The notes beneath the pieces were generated by a model, which saw only the letters and a list, made by a program, of their open reading frames with translations, searched no databases and was not told where the DNA came from. A stretch of 48,434 nt of DNA from Alphaproteobacteria bacterium. GTDB taxonomy: Bacteria; Pseudomonadota; Alphaproteobacteria; UBA9655. The position numbers and the translations under genes are program-made. Below are positions 1-12,292 of this stretch, in pieces. How positions within the stretch are numbered: position 1 is the stretch's first letter; each line of letters opens with the position of its first letter. The stretch spans positions 1-48,434 of the forward strand of contig JAKFXB010000046.1 in NCBI GenBank assembly GCA_021731585.1, given 5' to 3'.

Positions 1-1561
1 TAACCCACCCACCCACGTGATGGGCGGCTTCAATTACCTCATCTTGAGGCAACACGAAAATAGCCGTACCCCAAAATGTGGTCCCCTCTCCAACAAAGAG
101 AATGTCCAAAAGACTTCCGGAAAAAACAGACCCTATGGCAAGGATAATAAGGGGGATCAGCATAATTATAGGTGATTCATGAATATGTCCCATAACCACA
201 TCATCCGCTCTTGATTGACCATTAAAAGTTAACAGAAGAAGGCGCCAGGCATAAAAAGCTGTCAAAATAGCCGCAAAAATACCGCCCCAAAAAGCCAGAT
301 GAGCCACAGGTAATTGAGACACCCAATCCGCCTCTAAAATTATATCTTTTGAATAAAATCCGGCAAAGAAAGGTAGGCCAGCAAGGGCTAAGCTTCCCAC
401 CCACATCACCGCATAGGTAACGGGAATAAACCGCCAAATTCCGCCCATTTTTTGAATGTTTTGCTCGTCAGACATAGCATGGATCACCGAGCCTGCCCCT
501 AGGAAAAGGAGAGCTTTGAAAAAAGCATGGGTTGTCAAATGAAACATGGAAGCGCTATAGGCAGAAAGACCAGCCGCCATAAACATATACCCCAGCTGGC
601 TACAGGTGGAATAGGCAATGATGCGTTTAATATCATTTTGCACGCAGGCAATAGTGGCTGCCATAATTGCGGTAGCGGTGCCGATGAGGGTAATAAACTC
701 CCGCGCCAAGGGCGCATACTCTAAGATGGGCGAGATGCGAACAACTAAGAACACACCCGCCGTCACCATGGTAGCTGCATGGATTAGGGCTGAGACCGGT
801 GTTGGACCTTCCATAGCATCAGGAAGCCATGTATGGAGGCCAATTTGAGCAGATTTTCCCATGGCGCCAAAAAAGAACAAGAATGAGGCCAAGGTTAATG
901 CGGGAACCTGCCAATTTAAAAATGTAATCGTCTCTTGTTTATGCTCCTCCACAATTTCAAAAACTGCGAGGAAATCAAGAGTCTCAAAAAGGCTAAAGAT
1001 GATGATAATACCAAGAACAAACCCAATGTCTCCAATTCTATTGACCAAAAAGGCCTTAATCGCTGCCGCATTGGCTCGCTCTCGATCATACCAATACCCA
1101 ATCAAAAGATAGGAGCACAGACCCACCCCTTCCAACCAAAAAAACATTTGAAGGAAATTAGGCGCTGTTACTAAGGTCAGCATGAAAAAGGTAAAGAGAC
1201 TTAAATAGCCCATAAAGCGCGGGATGCCAGGATCATCCTTCATATAACCAATAGAATAAAGATGAACCATAAAGGAAACCAAAGTGACAACGGCCATCAT
1301 GACGAGGCTTAAACTGTCTATTTGAAGCCCCCAAGCCACATCAAACAATTCCACATGAATCCACGTAAACAGTGAGACAACAAGGGTTTCCTCCTTTAAT
1401 CCCATTTTAAAGAAGAGATAAAGGGCAAGACAGGTCGAAATGCCCATCAAAGCAGACGTAGACATTTGAGAAAAACGATCTCCTAATTTTTCGCCAAAAC
1501 CACCCGCAAGAATAAATCCCAGAAGTGGTAAAAAAACAATAAGGAGGGCAAGTGTACTCAT
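1..1561 (-). CDS. nuoL: NADH-quinone oxidoreductase subunit L (partial, runs off left edge)
   Basis: Reverse-strand reading from the ATG at 1561 gives MSTLALLIVFLPLLGF...FFWLEGVGLCSYLLIGYW...LHTWLPDAMEGPTPVSALIHAATMVTAGVFLVVR, the NuoL antiporter-like signature; immediately follows nuoK. Confidence 0.95.
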   Translation of the reverse strand, partial: MSTLALLIVFLPLLGFILAGGFGEKLGDRFSQMSTSALMGISTCLALYLFFKMGLKEETLVVSLFTWIHVELFDVAWGLQIDSLSLVMMAVVTLVSFMVHLYSIGYMKDDPGIPRFMGYLSLFTFFMLTLVTAPNFLQMFFWLEGVGLCSYLLIGYWYDRERANAAAIKAFLVNRIGDIGFVLGIIIIFSLFETLDFLAVFEIVEEHKQETITFLNWQVPALTLASFLFFFGAMGKSAQIGLHTWLPDAMEGPTPVSALIHAATMVTAGVFLVVRISPILEYAPLAREFITLIGTATAIMAATIACVQNDIKRIIAYSTCSQLGYMFMAAGLSAYSASMFHLTTHAFFKALLFLGAGSVIHAMSDEQNIQKMGGIWRFIPVTYAVMWVGSLALAGLPFFAGFYSKDIILEADWVSQLPVAHLAFWGGIFAAILTAFYAWRLLLLTFNGQSRADDVVMGHIHESPIIMLIPLIILAIGSVFSGSLLDILFVGEGTTFWGTAIFVLPQDEVIEAAHHVGGWV

Positions 1562-1564
1562 CTC

Positions 1565-1873
1565 TCAACCCTTCATCAGGGGGGGCTCCCCTACAGAAAT
1601 ACCACCGCAATTGCGAAAGTAAACCACAAGAATTGCAAGGCCAATGGCCGATTCAGCTGCTGCCACCGTCAGTAGAAAAAGAGAAAACACTTGCCCCACC
1701 AAATCACCAAGGTATTGAGAAAAGGCCACAAAGTTTATGTTTACCGCGAGAAGGATGAGTTCAATGGACATTAAAATGACGATCACATTGCGACGATTCA
1801 AAAAGATACCAATACTCCCAATCGCAAAAAGGAGCGCTGCTACGATGAGATAATGATCGAGGCTTATAATCAC
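1565..1873 (-). CDS. nuoK: NADH-quinone oxidoreductase subunit K
   Basis: 102 aa, three-TM protein with [23 protein letters not shown]; operon position. Confidence 0.96.
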   Translation of the reverse strand: MIISLDHYLIVAALLFAIGSIGIFLNRRNVIVILMSIELILLAVNINFVAFSQYLGDLVGQVFSLFLLTVAAAESAIGLAILVVYFRNCGGISVGEPPLMKG

Positions 1874-1884
1874 TTATTCTTCCC

Positions 1885-2499
1885 TCAAATTCCTGATCCG
1901 CTTGGGATATCCACAAGTCGCAAACTCTCTTTCGCTTTCCGAGCCTGTTGATCTCCAACTTTTTGTCTCCGCACGCCTTCCCGATGACGCAAGGTTAAAA
2001 CAATGGCGCCGATCATCGCCACAAGTAAAATGAGCCCGGCTCCCTGAAAAGCAAGAGCATAATGGGTATATAACAGATTTCCTAAAGCTTGTGTATTCGA
2101 AACATTAAGATCTGCCACAGGGGCTGTGGTTAAATCAAAAGCCTCAGGAGAGGTGTGCCACCCTATCCCCATGAGAAACAGCTCTGCCAATAAAACGCCT
2201 CCAATAAGGGCACCAATGAGGGAATAGCTTTTAATATTTTGTCGAATCTCGCCTAAATCGATATTCAGCATCATAACAACAAAGAGGAAAAGAACCGCAA
2301 CGGCTCCCACATACACGACAACCAAAATCATGGCGAGAAATTCGGCGCCAGCGAGGACAAAAAGGCCCGCCGCATTGAAAAAGGCAACAATCAAAAAGAG
2401 AACCCCATGAACCGTGTTCCTGGAGGCCACCACCATAAGGGCGGCCATCAAAAGTACACCTGAGAAAACATAAAAAAGAAGGGCGGCTATGTTGATCAT
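1885..2499 (-). CDS. nuoJ: NADH-quinone oxidoreductase subunit J
   Basis: 204 aa; AEFLAMILVVVYVGAVAVLFLFVVMMLNID motif; operon position. Confidence 0.96.
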   Translation of the reverse strand: MINIAALLFYVFSGVLLMAALMVVASRNTVHGVLFLIVAFFNAAGLFVLAGAEFLAMILVVVYVGAVAVLFLFVVMMLNIDLGEIRQNIKSYSLIGALIGGVLLAELFLMGIGWHTSPEAFDLTTAPVADLNVSNTQALGNLLYTHYALAFQGAGLILLVAMIGAIVLTLRHREGVRRQKVGDQQARKAKESLRLVDIPSGSGI

Positions 2500-2508
2500 T
2501 GTTTTTTC

Positions 2509-3009
2509 TTATCTCCCCAAGGCTTCTCGTTCAAGGCGTTCGGCAATTTCAACTTCCCAGCGATCCCCATTAGAGAGAAGCTTATCCTTATCATAATAAA
2601 GCTCTTCCCGCGTTTCCGTTGAAAACTCAAAATTAGGGCCTTCCACAATAGCATCCACAGGACACGCTTCTTCACACAACCCACAATAAATACATTTTGT
2701 CATATCAATGTCATAGCGGGTTGTGCGGCGGCTCCCGTCCTCCCGCTCCTCCGCTTCAATAGTAATGGCTTGAGCAGGGCAAACGGCCTCACAAAGTTTG
2801 CAAGCAATACAACGCTCCTCTCCATTGGGATAGCGCCTTAGGGCATGCTCGCCGCGAAAACGGATAGACAAGCGGCCCTTTTCATAGGGGTACATCAAAG
2901 TCACTTTCCGCTTAAACATGTACCTTAGGGTTAAATACATGCCGGAGAGAAGATCCACCAGAAAGAAGGTTTTAAAAACCTTAAAGAGGGGATGAGAGGT
3001 CATCTTCAT
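2509..3009 (-). CDS. nuoI: NADH-quinone oxidoreductase subunit I (start trimmed from the ORF-track start at 3090)
   Basis: Two 4Fe-4S motifs [12 protein letters not shown] and [12 protein letters not shown]; the first 27 aa of the ORF overlap nuoH and are not NuoI-like, so MKMTSHPL is the likely start. Confidence 0.93.
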   Translation of the reverse strand: MKMTSHPLFKVFKTFFLVDLLSGMYLTLRYMFKRKVTLMYPYEKGRLSIRFRGEHALRRYPNGEERCIACKLCEAVCPAQAITIEAEEREDGSRRTTRYDIDMTKCIYCGLCEEACPVDAIVEGPNFEFSTETREELYYDKDKLLSNGDRWEVEIAERLEREALGR

Positions 3010-4004
3010 GCCTTGATCACTCCTAGCACAACAATGACAGAGGCTGTGATCATAACCCATCCAAGGGAGAAAGGAAGAAAAACCTTCCACCCCAAGTGCA
3101 TCAGCTGATCATAACGATAACGGGGGAAGGTGGCCCGCACCCATAAAAATATAAAGAGAAGAAAAGATATTTTTAAGAAAAACCAAATAATGCCTGGAAT
3201 CCAAGTAAAGGGCACCATCTCAAGAGGAGGCAACCATCCCCCAAGAAAAAGAATGGTCCCCATGGCGCTCATCAAAATCATGTTAGCATACTCACCGAGG
3301 AAAAAGAGGGCAAAAGTCATTGAAGAGTATTCAACATTATAACCCGACACGAGCTCCGCTTCAGCTTCTGGCAAATCAAAGGGAGCCCGGTTGGTTTCTG
3401 CAAGGGCAGAAATGATAAAAATAATGGCCATGGGCAAATGAGGAATCACGTACCAAAGGCCTTTTTGACTTTCCACAATGCTTGTTAAATTCATGGACCC
3501 CGCTGAAAGTAAAACCGCGATAATCACAAGACCGATGGAAACTTCATAAGACACCATTTGGGCCGCTGACCTTAAAGCCCCTAGAAAGGCATACTTGGAA
3601 TTACTTGCCCAACCAGCAATGATGATTCCATAAACGCCAAGGGAAGAAATGGCAAAGAGATAAAGAACGCCCACATTGATGTTAGCGACGACCCATCCGA
3701 GACTAAAGGGGATAACAGCCCAAGCGGATAAACTTAACCCAAAGGTAATCAGGGGAGCCACAAGGAAAATCAACGGGTTCGCCCGGGTAGGAATGATGGT
3801 TTCCTTATGAAGTAATTTTAAGCCATCGGCAAAGGGCTGCAAAAGACCAAACCACCCCACAACATTGGGCCCCACGCGTAACTGCATAGCAGCAATAACC
3901 TTTCGCTCCACAAGGGTTAAATAGGCAACGGCTAACAGCAAGGGAATCACTATCAAAAGGATCGTACCAATAAGAGGCAGAAGGGACAAAAGAGCGTCAA
4001 GCAT
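3006..4004 (-). CDS. nuoH: NADH-quinone oxidoreductase subunit H
   Basis: 332 aa; [32 protein letters not shown] and [25 protein letters not shown]. Confidence 0.97.
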   Translation of the reverse strand: MLDALLSLLPLIGTILLIVIPLLLAVAYLTLVERKVIAAMQLRVGPNVVGWFGLLQPFADGLKLLHKETIIPTRANPLIFLVAPLITFGLSLSAWAVIPFSLGWVVANINVGVLYLFAISSLGVYGIIIAGWASNSKYAFLGALRSAAQMVSYEVSIGLVIIAVLLSAGSMNLTSIVESQKGLWYVIPHLPMAIIFIISALAETNRAPFDLPEAEAELVSGYNVEYSSMTFALFFLGEYANMILMSAMGTILFLGGWLPPLEMVPFTWIPGIIWFFLKISFLLFIFLWVRATFPRYRYDQLMHLGWKVFLPFSLGWVMITASVIVVLGVIKA

Positions 4005-6051
4005 GAACCTTCTCCTGTCCTAAAATTTGTTGAACACATTTGGCCATAGTCCGGGAATGGCGCGAAATAGAATCAGTCATATAAAAATTTTTGATGGCAA
4101 ATTCAAAGGGGGTAGGATTTACATCCCCCTCTCGACCAAAGGGCTTCCACGACGAAGGCTGGATACGATCTACCTCATCAAAGAGAGGATTCACTTCAAC
4201 AAGCCTTGCTTGAATTTCCTTAGGAGTTGCATAGGGCAAGGACAGTCCCAGCTTATCGGACAATGCTTTAATAATCTTCCAATCTTCCTTAGCTTCACCG
4301 GGAGGAGGCGTTGCTTTCAAGGTTTTCTGAACCCGTCCTTCCGTATTAACGTAGGTACCTTCTTTTTCCGTATAAGCACAGCCAGGAAGGATGACATCAG
4401 CCACCGTAGCCCCCCGATCTCCGTGATGACCTTGATAAATCACAAAGGCCGATTCAAGGGGCTTCACATCAATTTCATCGGCAGCTAATAAATAAACCAC
4501 TTCAATTTTTTTCTTCTTTGCAGCCTCTAATATTTTCTGAGTTCCATAACCTTTGGGATCAGGAACGAAACCCAAATCAAGGCCAGCCACGCGACTTGCC
4601 ACTGTTTGTAAAACATTAAACCCATTCCAGGCTTTTTGAACAAAGCCATATTTATCAGCAATTTCTTGAGTCAGTCGTAAAATGACATCTCCATCAGCAC
4701 GCCTTAAAGCCCCTTGACCAAGAATCAACATAGGCTTTTCTGCCGCCTTCAAGGCAGAACAAAGGGGGTGTTTTCCCTTCAAGATTTTTTCAAGGATTTG
4801 CGGATCATCTCCAAGATCTTTTACGGGATAGCCCAAGGGATAGATGGGAGCAATTGAAGCCACAGACAAATTATTGAACAGATAATTTTTCCGAATCCGT
4901 GCATTAATTAGAGGCGCTTCCCACCGGGGATTAGTGCCAATCAAGAGGCAAAAGTCGGCCTGCTCAATACCCGCAATTGTCGTGTTAAAGAGATAGCTAC
5001 ACCGCGGCCCCACACCTACCGAGCTACCTTCTTGACGGCAATCAATGTGCGGCGATCCCAGGGAGATCATCAAATCTTTAAGGGCGACCATAGATTCTGC
5101 ATCCACCATATCGCCGGCAAGAGCAGCAATGTGATTTCCAGAGACATGTTGCAGACGATCGGCAATTAAAGAAAAAGCCTCATTCCAGCCCACGGGATGA
5201 AGCAGTCCATCCTCTCCCCGCGCATAGGGTTGATCAAGGCGTTGATATTTCAGACCATCATAAGCAAAACGGGTTTTATCAGAAATCCACGTTTCATTGA
5301 CTTCGTCATTTTGCCTTGGCAAAATTCGCATAACTTCCCGCCCTCGCGTATCCACGCGAATGGCTGATCCAACTGCATCAAATACATCAATGGAGGGCGT
5401 GTGAGATAGCTCCCAAGAACGACCTTTAAAACTATAGGGTTTGGAGGTCAAGGCACCCACGGGGCAAATATCGATCATGTTCCCTGAAAGCTCAGAAGTA
5501 ATAGTCTTTTGGACATAAGTTCCAATTTCCATATCCTCGCCTCGACCCATGGCTCCCAATTCAGGGATGCCGACAATTTCGCTGGAAAAACGCACGCAGC
5601 GGGTACATTGAATACACCGGTTCATCGCCGTTTCAATCAGAGGACCAAACTCCTTATCAGGCACAGCCCGCTTGTTAAGGTCAAAACGACTGGAAGTTCT
5701 GCCGTAGGCCATGGTAATATCTTGCAAATCACACTCTCCTCCCTGATCGCAAATGGGGCAATCGAGAGGATGATTGATTAAAAGGAATTCCAAAACGCCT
5801 TTGCGGGCCTTTTCCACCATGGCTGAGTTGGTATGAACGACCATGCCTTCGCAAGCAGGCATCGCACAACTGGCCACAGGCTTTGGGGTATTTTTGACCT
5901 CCACAAGACACATACGGCAGTTGCCCGCAATTGAAAGTTTGGGATGATAACAAAACACAGGGATTTCAATGCCCGCTCCCGCTGCTGCCTGAAGAACTGT
6001 CATTCCTTCAGGGACTTCAATTTCTTTATCATCAATCACAAGCTTGGGCAT
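3997..6051 (-). CDS. nuoG: NADH-quinone oxidoreductase subunit G
   Basis: 684 aa; N-terminal 2Fe-2S ferredoxin motif, [24 protein letters not shown]. Confidence 0.97.
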   Translation of the reverse strand: MPKLVIDDKEIEVPEGMTVLQAAAGAGIEIPVFCYHPKLSIAGNCRMCLVEVKNTPKPVASCAMPACEGMVVHTNSAMVEKARKGVLEFLLINHPLDCPICDQGGECDLQDITMAYGRTSSRFDLNKRAVPDKEFGPLIETAMNRCIQCTRCVRFSSEIVGIPELGAMGRGEDMEIGTYVQKTITSELSGNMIDICPVGALTSKPYSFKGRSWELSHTPSIDVFDAVGSAIRVDTRGREVMRILPRQNDEVNETWISDKTRFAYDGLKYQRLDQPYARGEDGLLHPVGWNEAFSLIADRLQHVSGNHIAALAGDMVDAESMVALKDLMISLGSPHIDCRQEGSSVGVGPRCSYLFNTTIAGIEQADFCLLIGTNPRWEAPLINARIRKNYLFNNLSVASIAPIYPLGYPVKDLGDDPQILEKILKGKHPLCSALKAAEKPMLILGQGALRRADGDVILRLTQEIADKYGFVQKAWNGFNVLQTVASRVAGLDLGFVPDPKGYGTQKILEAAKKKKIEVVYLLAADEIDVKPLESAFVIYQGHHGDRGATVADVILPGCAYTEKEGTYVNTEGRVQKTLKATPPPGEAKEDWKIIKALSDKLGLSLPYATPKEIQARLVEVNPLFDEVDRIQPSSWKPFGREGDVNPTPFEFAIKNFYMTDSISRHSRTMAKCVQQILGQEKVHA

Positions 6052-6060
6052 TTTTATTCT

Positions 6061-7332
6061 CTAAGCTATACGGTTCATTTTAAGGCGTCGTTCAAGTTCA
6101 GGGCGAAAGTGGCGGATCAAGCCTTGGACAGGCCATGCGGCAGCATCTCCCAAAGCGCAAATGGTATGTCCTTCAATTTCATAGGTGACTTCTTCTAAGA
6201 CATCAATATCTTTGGTGTCCCCTATGCCATCAGCAAGACGGGTGAGCATGCGCCACATCCAGCCCGTGCCTTCCCGGCAAGGGGTGCATTGGCCACAACT
6301 TTCATGCATATAAAATTTAGACAAGCGCGCAATCGCACGAACAATATCCGTTGATTTATCCATGACGATCACGCCCCCAGTACCGAGGCCACTTTTGACC
6401 TCAGCAAGAGACGTAAAATCCATCAAAACCTTCTCGCATACATCCTTTGGAATCAGAGGAACGGAGGAGCCCCCGGGGATCACGGCCAGGAGATTATCCC
6501 ATCCTCCCCGCACGCCACCACCATATTTTTCAATCAATTCTTTAAGGGGAATCCCCATAGCCTCTTCCACATTACAGGGTGTATTCACATGGCCGGAGAG
6601 GCAATAAATTTTTGGTCCCGCATTGTTAGGGGTTCCAATGCCCCCAAACCAAGACGCACCGCGGCGCAAAATGGTGGGCACAACCGCAAGGGTTTCCACA
6701 TTGTTCACAATGGTAGGACACCCATAAAGGCCTACAACAGCTGGAAAGGGTGGCTTTAGGCGCGGCATGCCTTTGCGGCCTTCGAGGCTCTCTAAAAGTG
6801 CGGTCTCTTCTCCGCAGATATAGGCCCCGGCACCGCGGTGAACATAAAGGTCAAAATCCCAGCCTGATTTTGCCGCATTTTTTCCCAAAAGACCAGCTTT
6901 ATAAGCCTCGATAATGGCTTCTTCCAGGTGATTAGCTTCCGTATAGAATTCTCCACGGATGTAAATATAGCCCACATGGGCTCCAATAGCGACGGCAGCG
7001 ATAAGGGCGCCCTCAATCAACTTATGAGGTTCAAAACGCAAAATGTCCCGATCTTTACAAGTCCCAGGCTCGCTTTCATCCGCATTGACAACCAAATACC
7101 GCGGCGTTTTACCATCATCAGGGGGCATAAAGCCCCACTTACGCCCTGTCGGAAAACCAGCCCCTCCCCTGCCCCGCAGGCCAGAGGCCGAAATTTCTTG
7201 AATGATCCAGTCTTTCCCCTTTGAAATGAGCGCCTTTGTTTTGTCCCAGTCACCTCGTGCCTCAGCGCCCTTCAAACGCCAATCGTGGGTCCCATAGAGG
7301 TTGGTAAAAATGCGATCACTTGCCTTTAGCAT
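6061..7332 (-). CDS. nuoF: NADH-quinone oxidoreductase subunit F
   Basis: 423 aa; [28 protein letters not shown]. Confidence 0.97.
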   Translation of the reverse strand: MLKASDRIFTNLYGTHDWRLKGAEARGDWDKTKALISKGKDWIIQEISASGLRGRGGAGFPTGRKWGFMPPDDGKTPRYLVVNADESEPGTCKDRDILRFEPHKLIEGALIAAVAIGAHVGYIYIRGEFYTEANHLEEAIIEAYKAGLLGKNAAKSGWDFDLYVHRGAGAYICGEETALLESLEGRKGMPRLKPPFPAVVGLYGCPTIVNNVETLAVVPTILRRGASWFGGIGTPNNAGPKIYCLSGHVNTPCNVEEAMGIPLKELIEKYGGGVRGGWDNLLAVIPGGSSVPLIPKDVCEKVLMDFTSLAEVKSGLGTGGVIVMDKSTDIVRAIARLSKFYMHESCGQCTPCREGTGWMWRMLTRLADGIGDTKDIDVLEEVTYEIEGHTICALGDAAAWPVQGLIRHFRPELERRLKMNRIA

Positions 7333-7885
7333 GATCTCTCCTTCTCTCAGGAGCCGAGCCCTGCCGTCCTATGGCAGAGCCGGGTTTTACCTCGCGATCA
7401 GCTTTTAAATCTTCCAAAATTTTGAGGAAACTTTTCTCATCTAGATCTTCAAAGTAATCGTCATTAATCTGCACCACAGGCGCATTTGCACAGGCCCCAA
7501 TGCATTCAACTTCTGTGAGAGTGAAGAGACCATCTTTCGTCGTTTCCTTGTTCTCAATGCCTAAATGACGTTTGCAGACTCCTTTTAAATCTTCACTGCC
7601 TCGCAACATACAAGGCGTCGTTCCGCATACCTGAAGATGATACTTTCCCAGGGGCTGCAGATTAAACATAGTATAAAAGGTGGCGACCTCATAGCCACGA
7701 ATCAGGGAGACTTCCAGCATCTCCGTAATAGCTTCAATGGCTTCTTTGGGAAGCCAGCCACCACATTGGCGCTGGGCCAACTCAAACAGCGGTAAAATTG
7801 CACTGGCCTTTCGGTCAGGTGGATAATAGATCAAGATTTCCTTGACACGCTCTGCGTTTTCCTTTGAGAACTTAAAAGTCGTCAC
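7316..7885 (-). CDS. nuoE: NADH-quinone oxidoreductase subunit E
   Basis: 189 aa thioredoxin-like 2Fe-2[30 protein letters not shown]. Confidence 0.96.
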   Translation of the reverse strand: MTTFKFSKENAERVKEILIYYPPDRKASAILPLFELAQRQCGGWLPKEAIEAITEMLEVSLIRGYEVATFYTMFNLQPLGKYHLQVCGTTPCMLRGSEDLKGVCKRHLGIENKETTKDGLFTLTEVECIGACANAPVVQINDDYFEDLDEKSFLKILEDLKADREVKPGSAIGRQGSAPERRRDHAKGK

Positions 7886-9066
7886 CGATCAATCTCCCCA
7901 AAAACAATATCCAAAGACCCAATAATACTTGGCACATCCGCCAGCATATGTCCTTTGGTCATGAAATCAAAGGCCTGCATAAAGGCAAAGCTGGGTGGCC
8001 TTATTTTACAGCGATAGGGCCTATTGCTCCCATCGGACACAAGGTAGACGCCGAATTCTCCCTTGGGCGCTTCTACAATCGTATAGGTTTCGCCTTTGGG
8101 CACATGATAACCTTCTGTATAGAGCTTAAAGTGATGGATCAGTGCCTCCATGGAAGTCTTCATTTTCACCCGTGGCGGCGGAACTACCTTATAATCATCC
8201 ACCTTCACGGGACCTTCAGGCATTTTCTCGAGGCATTGCTTTATAATACGAACGCTCTGGCGCATTTCTTCCATCCGCACCAAATAGCGGTCATAGCAAT
8301 CACCGTTTTGCCCCACGGGAACAAAGAACTCCAATTGATCATAAACTTCATAGGGTTGATTACGCCGCAAATCCCACGCCACATTAGATGCGCGCAACAT
8401 GGGCCCCGTAAATCCCCAATCCAACGCTTGTTCAGCGGTAACAGCCCCTATGTTCACAGTGCGTTGTTTGAAAATACGATTTTCCGTTAGAAGACCTTCC
8501 AAGTCATCAATCACCTTGGGAAAACGGTTTACAAAAGCCATAATGTCTTCTGCTAAGCCGGGCGGCAAATCCTTATGCACACCGCCGGGACGAAAATAGT
8601 TGGCATGAAGGCGCGCCCCGGAAACCCGCTCATAAAAACCCATCAAAATTTCCCGCTCCTCAAAGCCCCACAAAAGCGGTGTCATGGCTCCCACATCGAT
8701 AGCCATGGTGGTGATGTTCAAAAGATGGTTTAAAATGCGGGTGATTTCACAAAACAAAACGCGGATATACTTGGCGCGCACAGGGATTTCAAGCCCCAAT
8801 AATTTCTCAACGGCCAGCGCAAACACATGTTCTTGAGCCATGGGTGAGACATAATCTAAACGATCAAAATAAGGAATGGCTTGAAGATAGGTTTTATACT
8901 CAATAAGCTTTTCTGTCCCGCGATGCAGAAGGCCAATATGGGGGTCAGCCCGCTCCACCACCTCACCGTCCATCTCAAGGATGAGACGCAAAACCCCATG
9001 GGCAGCGGGATGCTGTGGCCCAAAGTTCATGGTAAAGCTTTGTTTTTGAGGAGTGTCCTTTTCCAT
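7882..9066 (-). CDS. nuoD: NADH-quinone oxidoreductase subunit D
   Basis: 394 aa; [33 protein letters not shown]-terminus form. Confidence 0.97.
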   Translation of the reverse strand: MEKDTPQKQSFTMNFGPQHPAAHGVLRLILEMDGEVVERADPHIGLLHRGTEKLIEYKTYLQAIPYFDRLDYVSPMAQEHVFALAVEKLLGLEIPVRAKYIRVLFCEITRILNHLLNITTMAIDVGAMTPLLWGFEEREILMGFYERVSGARLHANYFRPGGVHKDLPPGLAEDIMAFVNRFPKVIDDLEGLLTENRIFKQRTVNIGAVTAEQALDWGFTGPMLRASNVAWDLRRNQPYEVYDQLEFFVPVGQNGDCYDRYLVRMEEMRQSVRIIKQCLEKMPEGPVKVDDYKVVPPPRVKMKTSMEALIHHFKLYTEGYHVPKGETYTIVEAPKGEFGVYLVSDGSNRPYRCKIRPPSFAFMQAFDFMTKGHMLADVPSIIGSLDIVFGEIDR

Positions 9067-9677
9067 CAGCTGCCCTCCTTGACAGCACTGGCTTTAACGG
9101 CCGTCTCCATCCCTTCCCAAGGGCTCTCGAAATCAAAGGTCCGAAAAGCTTGGGGCAATTTTACAGGCTCATAAACAACGCGCTTTTGTTCTTCATCATA
9201 GCGCACCTCTACATAGCCCGTAAGCGGGAAATCCTTGCGCAGGGGATGGCCTTCAAACCCATAGTCGGTCAGGATGCGCCGCAAATCAGGATGATCCTCA
9301 AAGGGGATGCCATAAAGGTCAAACACTTCCCGCTCCCACCAATTGGCGCAATTATAAACCGATGTCACCGAGGGGACGGGCATGCCGTCTTCTACCTGAA
9401 CTTTAATGCGAAGACGCCAATTGCGGACAAGGCTTAAGAGGTGATAGACCACCTCAAAGCGCGGCTCGCGGCCCAGATAATCCACCCCACACACATCCAT
9501 CAATTGAGAGAATTGAAAAGTTTCTGAATCTCGCAAATAAGTTAAAACCCGTGTAATGGCAGGCCGCTCCACGATAAGAGAAAGCTCCCCCTTTTCGACG
9601 GACCAAGACACCAAATCCGTTTCAATCTCCTCTTCAATAAGGCGCCCTAAATCTTTAAGAGTGCGCGGAATTACCAT
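9066..9677 (-). CDS. nuoC: NADH-quinone oxidoreductase subunit C
   Basis: 203 aa; [49 protein letters not shown]. Confidence 0.97.
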   Translation of the reverse strand: MVIPRTLKDLGRLIEEEIETDLVSWSVEKGELSLIVERPAITRVLTYLRDSETFQFSQLMDVCGVDYLGREPRFEVVYHLLSLVRNWRLRIKVQVEDGMPVPSVTSVYNCANWWEREVFDLYGIPFEDHPDLRRILTDYGFEGHPLRKDFPLTGYVEVRYDEEQKRVVYEPVKLPQAFRTFDFESPWEGMETAVKASAVKEGS

Positions 9678-9680
9678 TTT

Positions 9681-10259
9681 TTAACCCCGTGAAAAATGTT
9701 TTTCGCGTTGAATTTTTCGCTGCAACTGCAAAATGCCGTAAAGCAACGCTTCCGCCGTTGGTGGACATCCCGGCACATACACATCCACAGGCACAATGCG
9801 ATCGCACCCGCGAGTCACCGAATAGGAGTAGTGGTAATACCCGCCCCCGTTGGCGCAGGATCCCATGGAAATCACATAGCGAGGCTCAGCCATTTGGTCA
9901 TACACTCTACGCAAGGCCGGCGCCATTTTGTTGGTCAGGGTTCCCGCCACAATCATCAAATCCGCTTGGCGGGGACTGGGGCGAAACACCACACCAAAAC
10001 GGTCCAAATCATAGCGGGCTGCTGCTGTTTGCATCATCTCAATCGCACAGCAGGCAAGGCCAAAAGTCATGGGCCACAAGGATCCCGATTGCGCCCAAGC
10101 AGCCAACTTATCCAATTGGGTGACCACAAAACCTTGCTGAGTGATTTCTTGATTTAGGCTTTCAAGAAGAACATCGGGGCTGACCCCATCAGGAATAGCC
10201 TCTATGCCATAGCCCGCTTCGAGAGCTTCCTTCGTGAGAGATGGTTTTTTCACTCCCAT
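9681..10259 (-). CDS. nuoB: NADH-quinone oxidoreductase subunit B
   Basis: 192 aa; [51 protein letters not shown]. Confidence 0.97.
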   Translation of the reverse strand: MGVKKPSLTKEALEAGYGIEAIPDGVSPDVLLESLNQEITQQGFVVTQLDKLAAWAQSGSLWPMTFGLACCAIEMMQTAAARYDLDRFGVVFRPSPRQADLMIVAGTLTNKMAPALRRVYDQMAEPRYVISMGSCANGGGYYHYSYSVTRGCDRIVPVDVYVPGCPPTAEALLYGILQLQRKIQREKHFSRG

Positions 10260-10651
10260 TCTAAAGCTCCTTTACGCCATTCATAAATAAACCCAACAGT
10301 AAGAAGGAGCAGAAAAGCCACCATGGAGAAATAGCCATAAAGGCCAATGTCATGAAGGGTAATCGCCCACGGAAAAAGAAAAGCAATTTCAAGATCAAAA
10401 ATAATGAAAAGGATGGCTACCAGATAAAAGCGCACGTCAAACTTGAGTCGTGCATCCGTAAAAGCCTCAAATCCACACTCATAGGGCGACAGTTTAGCCG
10501 CATCCGGTTTGCGCGGTCCTCGCAAATAGGCTAAAAAAATGAGCAGAATTGAAAGACCAAAAGCAATCCCCATAAACACAAGGATATTAAAATAGTCCTC
10601 AAAATTCCCCTTCAAAGAGGTTGTCATCAAATGGCTAGAAGAAAGATCCAC
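10250..10651 (-). CDS. nuoA: NADH-quinone oxidoreductase subunit A
   Basis: 133 aa; [44 protein letters not shown]. Confidence 0.95.
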   Translation of the reverse strand: MDLSSSHLMTTSLKGNFEDYFNILVFMGIAFGLSILLIFLAYLRGPRKPDAAKLSPYECGFEAFTDARLKFDVRFYLVAILFIIFDLEIAFLFPWAITLHDIGLYGYFSMVAFLLLLTVGFIYEWRKGALEWE

Positions 10652-10691
10652 AAGGTGCGCCCTATCGTTTTATTTGTTTATACTCTTCACC

Positions 10692-10727
10692 TTTCAAGCT
10701 CCGGGTGCGTTGCCCGGAAACTTGAAA
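10692..10727. promoter_or_regulatory. Compound inverted repeat upstream of nuoA
   Basis: TTTCAAG-c-TCCGGG-tgcgttg-CCCGGA-aa-CTTGAAA, about 40 bp upstream of the nuoA start. Confidence 0.5.
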
Positions 10728-10975
10728 TCCTTTGAGTATATGTCTTACAACGAAAGCGTCCTCTTGAAAACCAAAATTTGAGGAGAATTTGAAAGAGTTT
10801 CGGATTCTTTTAAAGTTGTTTTTTGAATGCAAGAGGTACATGGACATGTGAAAAAACCGTCTCCCATGCCGCCGCCTCCTTCTGTAATGGGAAAGTTCTT
10901 TCCTCAGTGGCAAAATTACGATATTATTTAACGAATGGAGAAAAAAGCCCTCTTAGACATAACAGGCAGGAAAAA

Positions 10976-12292
10976 ATGCTCCGTAAATTACTTATAACTC
11001 TTTCTGTCTTATTTACCCTACAAGGGGCATATGCCGAATTAGCCATTCAATTAGACATCAATGGCGCCATTGGTCCAGCAACTCAAGATTACATAAGAGA
11101 TGGCATCACCTATGCCCAGGAAAAGAAAGCGGATTTCATTCTGTTAAAAATGAATACCCCGGGAGGCCTCGACACGGCTATGCGCAACATTATCGCCAGC
11201 ATTCTCTCCTCCCCTCTTCCTATTGTGACTTATGTGGCGCCTGAAGGGTCACGAGCAGCAAGTGCAGGTACCTATATCCTTTATGCTAGCCATATTGCCG
11301 CCATGGCACCCTCAACCCACCTGGGAGCTGCAACTCCTGTTTCTATTGAACCTTTTTCCATGGGAGAACAAAAAGAAAAAGCCCCCAAAGAACAAACCAC
11401 AATGGAAAAGAAGACCCTCAATGATTTCGTGGCTTATATCAAGGATTTGGCAAACCTCAGAGGCCGCAATGCGGAATGGGCCGAGAAAATGGTGACTGAA
11501 TCGGCAAGCCTTCAATCCGATGAGGCGCTGCGTCTTAAGGTGATTGATGTTATCGCCTCGAACACCTCTGATTTATTTCGACAAATTAATGGCCGCAGCG
11601 TAAGCGTTCAAAATCAACCTTATCGAATTGACTCTGACGATGTGCACGTTGAAACCTTTGAACGGGACTGGCGCCTCAAATTTTTAGAAGTCATTACGGA
11701 TCCCAGCATTGCTTATATCCTGCTGATGATCGGCATATGGGGTCTTTTCTTCGAATTTGTAAATCCCGGCTTTATTCTGCCCGGCGTTATCGGCGGCATT
11801 TCTCTTTTGGTTGCCCTTTATGCCTTTCAGTTGCTTCCCATCGATTATACCGGTCTTGCCTTGATCATTCTAGGAATTCTCTTTATAGGCTCGGAACTTT
11901 TTGTGACAAGCTATGGGGTTTTAGGCATTGGCGGTGTGATTGCCTTTGTGATTGGCTCTATCCTTTTATTCGACCAAAAGGACTATTCGCCCCCCTGGAA
12001 AATTATCATTGGGATGAGCATCATCTCCCTTGCCTTCTTTCTAGGGGTAATTGGCTTTGCCGTAAAAGCTCGAACACGAAAAATTGTCAGTGGGAAAGAA
12101 GCCCTCCCTAGCACCATCGCCATTGCCCAAGAGTCATTTAAAACAAAAGGCTGGGTTCGAGTTGAAGGTGAACTTTGGAAAGCGCGGACAACAATTCCCT
12201 TGCAAAAAGGTGAAGAAGTTCAGATCATAAAATGTAAAGGTTTAGAGTTGACCGTAAGGCCATTAAAATCGAAAGGACAAAAACATGTATGA
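10976..12292 (+). CDS. NfeD/ClpP-class membrane serine protease-like protein (nodulation protein NfeD family)
   Basis: Signal-peptide-like [67 protein letters not shown], then C-terminal TM/OB region. ATG at 10976 preceded by AGGCAGG; preferred over the ORF start at 10823. Confidence 0.85.
   Translation: MLRKLLITLSVLFTLQGAYAELAIQLDINGAIGPATQDYIRDGITYAQEKKADFILLKMNTPGGLDTAMRNIIASILSSPLPIVTYVAPEGSRAASAGTYILYASHIAAMAPSTHLGAATPVSIEPFSMGEQKEKAPKEQTTMEKKTLNDFVAYIKDLANLRGRNAEWAEKMVTESASLQSDEALRLKVIDVIASNTSDLFRQINGRSVSVQNQPYRIDSDDVHVETFERDWRLKFLEVITDPSIAYILLMIGIWGLFFEFVNPGFILPGVIGGISLLVALYAFQLLPIDYTGLALIILGILFIGSELFVTSYGVLGIGGVIAFVIGSILLFDQKDYSPPWKIIIGMSIISLAFFLGVIGFAVKARTRKIVSGKEALPSTIAIAQESFKTKGWVRVEGELWKARTTIPLQKGEEVQIIKCKGLELTVRPLKSKGQKHV

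Noticed and set aside
4027-4488. 153-aa plus-strand ORF inside nuoG
   Set aside because: Antisense to a well-supported conserved gene; no recognisable domain.
7948-8490. 180-aa plus-strand ORF inside nuoD
   Set aside because: Antisense shadow ORF, His-rich composition, no motif.
1-10651. Unusual complex I gene order or missing subunits
   Set aside because: nuoA-L order is standard for alphaproteobacteria; nuoM and nuoN would lie beyond the left edge.
10662-10913. 83-aa minus-strand ORF upstream of nuoA
   Set aside because: Overlaps the hairpin leader region and the 5' extension of the NfeD-like ORF; composition (RRRRRHGRR) not protein-like.
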